A stretch of 33,407 nt of DNA from Verrucomicrobiales bacterium (lineage in GTDB: Bacteria > Verrucomicrobiota > Verrucomicrobiia > Verrucomicrobiales > DEV007), in assembly GCA_022361255.1 (NCBI GenBank), contig JAKSBG010000318.1, forward strand, positions 1 to 33,407. The letters are read 5' to 3'. The notes below the pieces were generated by a model. The model saw nothing but the letters and a program-made list of their open reading frames with translations, searched no databases and was not told where the DNA came from. Below are positions 23,704 through 30,469 of this stretch, one piece after another (positions within the stretch are counted from its first letter, which is position 1; each line of letters starts with the position of its first letter). The position numbers and the translations under genes were made by a program.

Positions 23704-24780
23704 ATGCCGGGCGAAGAGCAAGAAGGAATTCCGTGCCCGAAATGTGGCAAGTCGATCCCGCAGTGGGCTCCTGATGGCAACTGCCCGGCCTGCCTGTTTG
23801 GCTCCCCGATTCTTCCGGCTGCATCCGAAGACGACAACGGGGAGCGGGTTGGTGAATGGATCCTCCGGGAATCCATCGGCGAAGGCGCTTTCGGAATCGT
23901 CCACCTGGTCGAGCAACTCGATCCGGTTCACCGCGTGGGGGCGATGAAAATTCTCCGTCCCGGCCTGGTCACGCCGGCAGTTCTATCGAGATTCGAATCG
24001 GAATGCCAGGCTCTCGCCCTGCTCGACCATTCTAACATTGTCACCATTTATGAGGCGGGAAAGACCAATGATGAGAGGCCTTTTCTGGTCATGGAGTTCA
24101 TTGACGGTGTTCCGGTTACGGAAGCAGCTTCAGAGCTGAACTACGCGGAGACCATTGATCTCTTTGATCGGATCTGTGCAGCTGTGGCTTACGCGCACCA
24201 GAAAGGGGTGATTCATCGTGATCTCAAACCGGCAAACATTCTCGTTTCAAACGAACATTCCGGAAGCCTTGAGTTCAAGCTTCTCGATTTCGGCATCGCA
24301 CGCGCCTCCGGTAGCAGTGAATTCGAAACGACACTGCTCACGAGCGACGGTCAGTTTCTGGGAACCCCGGAATACATGAGCCCCGAGCAGGCTGCGGGCG
24401 ACCCTCTCGATGTGCGAACTGACGTCTTTTCTCTCGGGGTGCTGCTTTATGAAATGCTTTCGGGGAAAACGCCGCACCGTGTCGTGGATCGGTCTGTTGA
24501 AGGACTGGTGCAGTTTTTTCACGAAGTGAAGCAGGGCCGTGTCGCACCTCTGCCGACGAATCCGGGTGGGAGGGACCTCGATGCGATTACCGGAAAAGCG
24601 ATGCATCCCGATCCCTCGCAGCGCTACGGATCGGTGATGGAGCTGCGCGACGACCTGCAGCGCCTCAGGGAGAGGAAGCCGGTTCGGGCGCGTCGTCCGG
24701 ACCGCCTCTACCTCGCCGCGCGTTTTTTCAGCGTCATTGGAAATCTGTTTCGACGGCCTGCCTCTTTGCAGTCATTTTGA
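23704..24780 (+). CDS. Zinc-ribbon serine/threonine protein kinase (probably the N-terminal part of a split receptor kinase)
   Basis: A 358-residue protein. Residues 11-30 form a zinc ribbon (Cys11, 14, 27, 30: CPKC...CPAC). Residues about 52-320 are a Hanks-type kinase: glycine loop GEGAFG (59-64), ATP-binding Lys82 in AMKIL, catalytic Asp173 in IHRDLKPANIL, Mg-binding Asp195 in LLDFGIA, and the activation-segment end TPEYMSPEQ. All catalytic residues are intact. After LYLAARFF the frame ends in an unrelated tail and TGA at 24780. In the -1 frame the sequence continues with QRHWKSVSTACLFAVIL, a positively charged stop followed by a membrane helix, and then into the propeller protein. This is the usual kinase-transmembrane-sensor layout of such receptors. 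The switch point is the T TTT TTC heptamer at 24723-24729. Confidence 0.92.
   Translation: MPGEEQEGIPCPKCGKSIPQWAPDGNCPACLFGSPILPAASEDDNGERVGEWILRESIGEGAFGIVHLVEQLDPVHRVGAMKILRPGLVTPAVLSRFESECQALALLDHSNIVTIYEAGKTNDERPFLVMEFIDGVPVTEAASELNYAETIDLFDRICAAVAYAHQKGVIHRDLKPANILVSNEHSGSLEFKLLDFGIARASGSSEFETTLLTSDGQFLGTPEYMSPEQAAGDPLDVRTDVFSLGVLLYEMLSGKTPHRVVDRSVEGLVQFFHEVKQGRVAPLPTNPGGRDLDAITGKAMHPDPSQRYGSVMELRDDLQRLRERKPVRARRPDRLYLAARFFSVIGNLFRRPASLQSF
24723..24729 (+). promoter_or_regulatory. Candidate -1 ribosomal frameshift site (slippery heptamer) or frameshift lesion
   Basis: In the kinase frame the bases read CG-T-TTT-TTC-AGC, which is a canonical X-XXY-YYZ heptamer in the correct register. 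A -1 slip yields Phe-Phe-Gln-Arg-His-Trp and leads without a stop through a membrane helix into the 24777-26843 frame, giving a 1046-residue protein. Only a weak CTGC/GCAG hairpin (24758-24771) lies downstream, and the AGGGAGAGGA stretch (24667-24676) is about 46 bases upstream, too far for a typical stimulatory Shine-Dalgarno. A one-base deletion from a T7 run, real or a sequencing error, explains the same pattern. Confidence 0.5.
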
Positions 24781-26843
24781 CGGGAGCCACTTTGTTCAGT
24801 GCGAACCAGGCGCGTCTCGCGAAGAAGGCGGAGGCGAAGACGAAGTCGATCCTGGCGGAATCGGCATACACAGAAGCGGTGGAGAAAATTCGGGACGGAA
24901 ATCCGGCATCAGGCCTCGATCATCTCGTGCAGTCTCTTCAGACAAATCCGTCCCACGCCGAAGCCGCCCGGTTGTTTCGGGGAATCATAGCGATCTATGA
25001 AATTCCCAAATTCAGAAAGCTTGCCGGACCGGATGACTCCCTGATCAACTTTGCCATGAGAAAAGGCGACCGGATCTTGGCAGTGAGTGATGCCGGCATG
25101 TTCAAATGGAGGGGGCAGGAGTATCGTATCGGGGGAAGCCACCACTTCGTGGAAGCCGATCCCGGCAATCGGTGGGTGACCGTCTCGCCGCTGGAGGGTG
25201 GGCTCGGCATCTTCGATACGGAAGCAGGCAAACTCGCATCGGATCGCAAGATCCCCGGCACGCAGGTCAATGATGTCGATTTCCTCCACCATTCCCCCCA
25301 TCTCCTCGCTGCCAATTTTGAAAACGGCGTCGCGAAGGTCGACCTGACATCCGGTGAAGCGGTGTGGGTGTCGAATCTCCTGCTCCAGCCCGAAGCGGTT
25401 GCCGTTTCCCCTGACGATTCCCGGGCTTTCGTCGCGAGTAGCAGCGGCCTCCTCGCGCTTCTCGATACCGCTCACGGCAAGGTTCTGCGTGAGAATGTGA
25501 GGGCGGGAACACCGTTGGTCGGTCTGCACTCAGTCGAAGACGACAGCTGCCTTCTGATCGGGACCGCTGGACTCGAGATTCGTTCTTTCCGTGACCTTTC
25601 CCTTTTGCTGCGCGGCCCCCGGTATGCGGGAAAAAGAATCACACACGCCGTGTCTCCGACGGATCCTCTTGTTGCCGTCGCAAACGAAAAAGAGTGTCTC
25701 GTCTGGAACTATAAGACGGGAGAAACCGTTCTTCGAAAAGCACTCTCCGGACTTCCGGCGGCCATTGCCATTGCGGGCAGTGACCGCCCCTTTCTTGCGA
25801 TCGCCTACCGGCTCGAAGGGGTTGATGTCATCAACTACCGAACCGGCGAATTGCACACGACGCGCATACGTGATCTTTTCCATCCCGTCTCCCTGACGTT
25901 CGCACCAACGGGAAACCGTCTTTTCTGCGCGACGAGGGAGGCTAGCTTCATTGAGGTCGATTTGGGTGAGGGAAAACATCCACTTCAGCTGATAGATGAA
26001 TCTAACGATACTCCGAACTTTCGAGATGACCCCGCTGAACCAAAGGGAAGCATCCTGACGTTTTCGGGAAAGGTGGCAGGAAAACGCCTCGGCTACGCCG
26101 GTTATCGCGATGGCACGATTCACATTTGGGATTTGGACTCAGGGAAAAGTGTTCGGAGCTGGAAATCGAGCAGCTCCAGGCTTTCCGTTGGAACGCTTTC
26201 CCCGGACGGGACACATTTCGCCTGGCGCGATTCCTATCGGGCGATCCGCGTTCTAAATCTCACTACCGGGGAGACCATTCCCTATCCCGAAAAACACGAA
26301 AGAGACATCACTTCGGTAGCCTTCTCTCCCGATTCCGGAATGCTCGCGTCAGCCAACTACGAAGGCGTCGTTCGAGTGGCCTCGACATCCGGCGAACCGG
26401 GATCTGTGATCACGCTGCGTCACGATTTCTCAGGCGAAACCGCGCGCCACTTCTGTCGATTTTCATCGGACGGAGCTCTTCTCCTCAGCTGGGGTGGAAG
26501 TGATCAGGCTGTCAGAGTTTGGGACATTTCCCGCGAAGGGAAGGAAACCCTGACGATACGATCAAAGCTTCTTCCCGTCTCCGCCGACATCAGCCCGAAA
26601 AGAGAGCTCCTCGCAATGTTGCTGGAGACGTCGACAGGGAAGCAGACGATTGAAGTTCGTTCGGCGAGAACAAAGGAGCTTGTTCACCCACCGGTTTTCT
26701 GCACAGAGGTGGACAAAATATCATTCGATGCGCAGGGCCATTTTCTGATCCTCGACGGATCGGTTATGCAAAGAATGAGAATACCCGCAGCAACGCCGGT
26801 CGATCCGGCCAGCCTGCGGGAGTGGGGGTCGGCCGTTCCGTAA
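24777..26843 (+). CDS. WD40-like beta-propeller sensor (probably the C-terminal part of the receptor kinase)
   Basis: The frame is open without interruption to TAA at 26843; the first possible start inside it near the kinase stop is TTG 24777, overlapping the kinase TGA, with no Shine-Dalgarno. Starting there would cut a membrane helix in half. Reading from the slippery site gives the complete helix (VSTACLFAVILTGATLFSA). A charged linker helix (QARLAKKAEAKTKSILAES) and a short TPR-like region (about 30 residues, GLDHLVQSLQTNPSHAEAARLF) follow. Then come about 600 residues of WD40-like blades, with repeats such as AVAVSPDDSRAFVASSSGLLALLDT, IHIWDLDSGKSVRSW and SVAFSPDSGMLASANYEG. The propeller would lie outside the cytoplasm as the sensing part of the kinase. 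I list it separately because the reading frames differ, but the most likely intact product is the fusion of both. Confidence 0.85.
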   Translation: MTGATLFSANQARLAKKAEAKTKSILAESAYTEAVEKIRDGNPASGLDHLVQSLQTNPSHAEAARLFRGIIAIYEIPKFRKLAGPDDSLINFAMRKGDRILAVSDAGMFKWRGQEYRIGGSHHFVEADPGNRWVTVSPLEGGLGIFDTEAGKLASDRKIPGTQVNDVDFLHHSPHLLAANFENGVAKVDLTSGEAVWVSNLLLQPEAVAVSPDDSRAFVASSSGLLALLDTAHGKVLRENVRAGTPLVGLHSVEDDSCLLIGTAGLEIRSFRDLSLLLRGPRYAGKRITHAVSPTDPLVAVANEKECLVWNYKTGETVLRKALSGLPAAIAIAGSDRPFLAIAYRLEGVDVINYRTGELHTTRIRDLFHPVSLTFAPTGNRLFCATREASFIEVDLGEGKHPLQLIDESNDTPNFRDDPAEPKGSILTFSGKVAGKRLGYAGYRDGTIHIWDLDSGKSVRSWKSSSSRLSVGTLSPDGTHFAWRDSYRAIRVLNLTTGETIPYPEKHERDITSVAFSPDSGMLASANYEGVVRVASTSGEPGSVITLRHDFSGETARHFCRFSSDGALLLSWGGSDQAVRVWDISREGKETLTIRSKLLPVSADISPKRELLAMLLETSTGKQTIEVRSARTKELVHPPVFCTEVDKISFDAQGHFLILDGSVMQRMRIPAATPVDPASLREWGSAVP

Positions 26844-26860
26844 CTTTTTCTCAAAAGTTC

Positions 26861-26895
26861 TGAAACGCCTACCTACTTTTCCCCTGGAAGGGAGT
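26861..26895 (+). promoter_or_regulatory. Putative ECF-type promoter of beta-helix gene 2 (element A)
   Basis: TGAAACG (26861-26867), 15 bases, CCTGG (26883-26887), then GGGAGT (26890-26895); ungapped match to 22831-22797 on the other strand. It is followed directly by the A/C-rich leader and ATG 26917. The position between the propeller stop (26843) and the beta-helix start fits an internal promoter. Confidence 0.5.
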
Positions 26896-26916
26896 CAACA
26901 ACCAACCACACCTTCC
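26896..26916 (+). promoter_or_regulatory. A/C-rich translation leader of beta-helix gene 2
   Basis: CAACAACCAACCACACC then TTCC directly before ATG 26917, with no Shine-Dalgarno sequence. It is nearly the same as the leader of beta-helix gene 1 (22757-22734, minus strand). Confidence 0.6.
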
Positions 26917-28953
26917 ATGAAATCAATCATTCCAACATCACCCCTACTGTTCTCACTGGCGCTGCTGCTTTCCGGCAAGCTTGCGGCCGGAGAGTTTCTT
27001 GTCACCAATACCGAAGATGATGGAGCCGGTTCCCTTCGCGATGCGATCGCACAGTGCGAAGCCGAAGAGGAGAATACGATCCGCTTCGAAGCAGCTTTGA
27101 ACGGGCAAACGATAGCAGTCGAATCCGGTGAAATACGGCAGACCATTCAAAATGGCGGCAGCCTTACCATTACCGCAGCGGATCTCCCAGACGGAATCAC
27201 ACTGGATGCGCAGGGGAGCAGCCGCGTTCTCCGGTTTGATGGAAGCGATGGTTTTATTGAGCTGATTCATCTCACCATCACCGGGGGACAGGCTCCTCAT
27301 GGCGGAAGCGCCATGTCGGACGGTGGAGGCGTAAAGAGCGGTTCTCTGATCCGGGCAGAAGACTGCACTTTTACCGGGAACCGCGCCGGTGACGGTTCCG
27401 ACGGGCATCGCCGTGCGGGCAGCGGCGGTGCGATTCTTGCTGCCAGCGACATCACGGTTTTGAACTGCACTTTTCGCGACAATCACGCGGGGAACGCCCT
27501 CATTCAGGGAGACGTGGGTTCCATCGCTGGAGGAGACGGAGGTGCCATTTTCGTTTCCTCCACCGGAACCACTACCGTGTCGGACTGTCTGTTTGAAAAC
27601 AATTCTGCCGGTCGCGGCAGCGAAACCGACTCTCCTGCGAGCCGCGCCGGATACGGAGGCAGCGGCGGGGCCGTTCATGCCGGTCACAATACGACTCAGG
27701 TGAGCAGCAGCCTTTTCCGGAACAACCGTGCCGGAAGCGGAGGAATCAATACCTCCTCGGGGGACGGAGGGATCGGTGGTGCTGCAGGTGCTATCACGGC
27801 AGCTCACACCCAGGTGATGATCACCGACTCAGTATTTCTCGGAAACTTTTCCGGAGACGGGGGCTCTTCAAACGGGGGAGAGAGCGGAAACAGTGGTGAA
27901 GCGGGAGCGGTCCGCGTTTTCGGATTGGCCAATGCGCTCATTCAACGCTGCATCTTTGATCGCAACCAGCTCGGCGTTCCCGGCGCGGTCGTAAACGGGG
28001 GAACACCCGGCTCTCTCCAGGAGGGGGCTGCCGTATACGTCGAGGTCGGAGATGAAAACAGTCTCTTCATCGAAAATTGCGTAGTTTCCCGGAGTGAGGG
28101 AATTGGCGTTTACAGCCAGGGTGGGGTCAGCCAGGCCGTTCACTGCACTTTTGCAGGGAACCGAAGCAATACGGGCGCGGCACTGACATCAGGATTCGCG
28201 AACCAGACTGCCGCTATCAATTGCCTGTTTACCGATAACCGGAACGGCGAGACCCCGGCCCACTTCGGGAGCATTGGGACCGGAATGATCCTCGCCGACC
28301 CGGGAGAATTCGTGCGCGAGGAACCCTCGGTCGATCTGGCAACCAACCCTGTCGCACCCGACGGTAGGCACGCAGCGACGAATTTCGGAATCCCGTTCCC
28401 CGGATCTTCCGCTATCGATACCGCGCCTGAAAACATTTTTGCCCCGGCCGATGACCTCCGTGGAAATCTTCGTGAAGACGGAGCGCGTGACTTCGGGGCC
28501 GTCGAAGTGTCCTATCAAGTTGATAACCGGATCGGAAAACGGTCCAATCCGGCAACACATCGGGGCAATGACGTTTACTCCGCTGTTGCGGCCGTTCAGC
28601 AGGAGAAAATCAAGCTCCGGGGCAATCGCAAGCGGTCACGATACGTGTCGATCGAAAACGATGGCGATCTGGATCACCTCCGTCTCCGCGGAGGCCGCGG
28701 CGGCGGCAAACTGAAAACCAAAACCTACCGCCTCAGTGGAGGGCGCCGAAATGTTACAGGCGCCTGTCGTGGCGCGGGATATCTTGCCGAAAATGTTCCC
28801 GGCCAAAGCAAGGTTGTTTTCAAAGTTCAGGCCAGGGCGAAACGCAGAAGAAATCCACGGCGCTTCAATCGCAATGTCGATTACCAACTCACCTCCGCTT
28901 CCGATGCCACCCTGATCGACCGTGTTCGGGCCAGGGTGAAATACCGGCCGTGA
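26917..28953 (+). CDS. Exported glycine-rich parallel beta-helix protein with basic C-terminal domain (paralog 2)
   Basis: A 678-residue protein with a signal peptide (LLFSLALLLSGKLAAG) and the mature start EFLVTNTEDDGAGSLRDAI, matching that of paralog 1. Beta-helix rungs occupy about residues 90-480 with the same NRAGDGS / GGSGGAVHAG type loops rich in Gly, Asp and Asn. A short linker resembling FGIPFPGSSAID and FGAVEVSYQVD follows, as in paralog 1. The final about 140 residues are the shared basic domain (RIGKRSNPATHRGND, IENDGDLDHLRLRGG, then an Arg/Lys-dense segment). The two proteins have the same length to within one residue and the same domain order. It is downstream of the sigma/kinase/propeller genes on the same strand with its own apparent promoter, and a terminator follows at 28992-29022. 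Confidence 0.88.
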   Translation: MKSIIPTSPLLFSLALLLSGKLAAGEFLVTNTEDDGAGSLRDAIAQCEAEEENTIRFEAALNGQTIAVESGEIRQTIQNGGSLTITAADLPDGITLDAQGSSRVLRFDGSDGFIELIHLTITGGQAPHGGSAMSDGGGVKSGSLIRAEDCTFTGNRAGDGSDGHRRAGSGGAILAASDITVLNCTFRDNHAGNALIQGDVGSIAGGDGGAIFVSSTGTTTVSDCLFENNSAGRGSETDSPASRAGYGGSGGAVHAGHNTTQVSSSLFRNNRAGSGGINTSSGDGGIGGAAGAITAAHTQVMITDSVFLGNFSGDGGSSNGGESGNSGEAGAVRVFGLANALIQRCIFDRNQLGVPGAVVNGGTPGSLQEGAAVYVEVGDENSLFIENCVVSRSEGIGVYSQGGVSQAVHCTFAGNRSNTGAALTSGFANQTAAINCLFTDNRNGETPAHFGSIGTGMILADPGEFVREEPSVDLATNPVAPDGRHAATNFGIPFPGSSAIDTAPENIFAPADDLRGNLREDGARDFGAVEVSYQVDNRIGKRSNPATHRGNDVYSAVAAVQQEKIKLRGNRKRSRYVSIENDGDLDHLRLRGGRGGGKLKTKTYRLSGGRRNVTGACRGAGYLAENVPGQSKVVFKVQARAKRRRNPRRFNRNVDYQLTSASDATLIDRVRARVKYRP

Positions 28954-28991
28954 TTTTCCACGGTGACCTACAGAGAGACATGAATTATGGT

Positions 28992-29022
28992 AAAAGGCGC
29001 GGCGCATCGGCCGCGTCTTTTT
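28992..29022 (+). terminator. Rho-independent terminator of beta-helix gene 2, abutting the next start codon
   Basis: AAAAG-G-CGCGGC (28992-29003), loop GCATCG, then GCCGCG-T-CTTTTT (29010-29022). This is a 12-bp stem with one G-T wobble and a T run that ends at 29022, immediately before the ATG at 29023 of the SRAP gene. Confidence 0.8.
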
Positions 29023-29667
29023 ATGTGCAACCTCTACGACATCGGCAGACCTCGCGGGAGGAAAGATCACGACTGGGAAAAGGCGATTGCGCAGACTCTC
29101 GAAGAGGTGGAGGCCAACCTAGAAAAGCGATTCGGAATCCGCAAGACCGACCCGGGCCTCGTCATTACCAAAAACGGGTTAGGGCCGCGAGCTTCCCTGA
29201 TGCGCTGGGGATTCGACCGCCCTTTTAACAATGCCATCAACAATGCCCGCTCCGACAAACTCGACGGGATGTGGTCAACGGCGTGGGAAAAAAGACAGCG
29301 ATGCCTCATTCCGATATCCACCTTCTACGAGTGGACGGGTTCGGCGGGAAACAAGCAAACCTACGCATTTCAATGTCCTGACAGTGACACACCGCTCTGG
29401 GCCGCAGGATTGTGGGAGGAACGCAACGGGGAAAAAGCGTATTCCATGCTAACGACGAATGCCTCCCCGCAAGTTTCGAAAATTCATCACCGAATGCCTG
29501 TCTTGCTTGCGCCCGGGGACTTTGAAACCTTTCTCACGGCAAGCAATCCGGACGGACTTCTTACACCTTTCACCGGCAAACTTGAGATTTTCCGCTGCTT
29601 CAACCCCTTGAAAAATCCGTCAGCACATCAAGGCCCCGAGCGGGAAGATTTTCTGCCGGGTTTTTGA
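29023..29667 (+). CDS. SRAP-family (YedK/HMCES) abasic-site crosslinking protein
   Basis: A 214-residue protein from ATG 29023. The family needs a cysteine at position 2, exposed after methionine removal, which forms a thiazolidine crosslink with abasic sites in single-stranded DNA. Here the start reads Met-Cys-Asn-Leu-Tyr, so this ATG is chosen over the in-frame ATG at 28987. Other signatures are SLMRWGF, NNARSDKLDG (the conserved NAR-E region, here ending SDK), RCLIPISTFYEWTG with the active-site Glu, ML TTNAS and KIHHRMPVLL with the conserved His. Length is normal. It protects replication forks from abasic lesions. The gene sits directly behind a terminator hairpin, and its stop abuts that of the convergent response regulator gene. 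Confidence 0.94.
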   Translation: MCNLYDIGRPRGRKDHDWEKAIAQTLEEVEANLEKRFGIRKTDPGLVITKNGLGPRASLMRWGFDRPFNNAINNARSDKLDGMWSTAWEKRQRCLIPISTFYEWTGSAGNKQTYAFQCPDSDTPLWAAGLWEERNGEKAYSMLTTNASPQVSKIHHRMPVLLAPGDFETFLTASNPDGLLTPFTGKLEIFRCFNPLKNPSAHQGPEREDFLPGF

Positions 29668-30381
29668 TCAAACCAGCTTGTAGCCCACGCCGTGAACGGT
29701 GACGAGGCATTGCGGATCCCTGCCTGCGTCGCCGATTTTCTTCCTCACCTGAGCCACGCACTGATCAAGCGTTCTCGTCGTTCCAAAATATTTCACTCCC
29801 CAGACCGCTTCGAGGATTCGGTCGCGGGAAAGAACTTCTCCACGATGCCCGTGGAGATACCGTAGCAATTCCAGCTCACGCGGCGTCAGGGAAGCAGTCT
29901 CTCCATCCAGGCTGATTTCATAGTTCGCCGCATCAACCGTCGCGTTTCCGACGGAGAAAGTGGATTCCGGTTCTGTTTCCCTTTCTGCGCCGGCAACGTC
30001 CCAACCGTTGCTTCGCCGAAGCAGCGCCTTTACTCTTGCGAGCAGTTCAACAATGGAAAAGGGCTTGGTCACATAGTCGTCGGCTCCACTGTTGAGACCC
30101 ACCACTTTGTCCATTTCCTGCCCCTTCGCGGTCAGCATCAGGATGGGAATTCGGCAGCCGTCTTTTCTCAGTTCCTGCGCGATTTCGTAACCGCTCTTCC
30201 CGGGCAGCATCACGTCGAGAAGGACCAGATCGGGAAGCGCCTTTGCGATTTCCGGGATGGCTTCGTCACCGCGTTCGCAGGAAAGCAGGCCGTATCCCTC
30301 CGCTCGAAGAACCTCCTCCAGGCCGAAGCGAATGTTGGCGTCGTCTTCGACGACGAAAATGGTGATCTCGCTGTTGCTCAT
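29668..30381 (-). CDS. OmpR/PhoB-family response regulator
   Basis: A 237-residue two-domain regulator. The receiver domain (about 5-120) has acidic residues Glu12-Asp13-Asp14, the phosphoacceptor Asp56 in LLDVMLPG, Thr84 in LMLTAKG and Lys106 in VTKPF. The winged-helix DNA-binding domain (about 140-237) has LTPRELELLRYLHGHRGEVLSRDRILEAVWG and the C-terminal hairpin TVHGVGYKLV. It follows the histidine kinase gene by 88 bases on the same strand and is surely its partner. The 88-base gap contains ACAGGGTT twice (about 30385 and 30410), which could be part of a regulatory site. Target genes are unknown. Confidence 0.96.
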   Translation of the reverse strand: MSNSEITIFVVEDDANIRFGLEEVLRAEGYGLLSCERGDEAIPEIAKALPDLVLLDVMLPGKSGYEIAQELRKDGCRIPILMLTAKGQEMDKVVGLNSGADDYVTKPFSIVELLARVKALLRRSNGWDVAGAERETEPESTFSVGNATVDAANYEISLDGETASLTPRELELLRYLHGHRGEVLSRDRILEAVWGVKYFGTTRTLDQCVAQVRKKIGDAGRDPQCLVTVHGVGYKLV

Positions 30382-30469
30382 AAATCTAACAGGGTTCAGT
30401 CACTGTCCTGACAGGGTTGCCTGCTCGACCTGACCCTCTTTCGCCACAGGCTACAGAGGGACCGGGGAG

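Noticed and set aside
24777-24779. Independent TTG start for the propeller protein by termination-reinitiation
   Set aside because: It would cut a membrane helix in half and has no Shine-Dalgarno; the -1 frame reading from the heptamer gives a complete, family-typical layout. It remains a fallback explanation.
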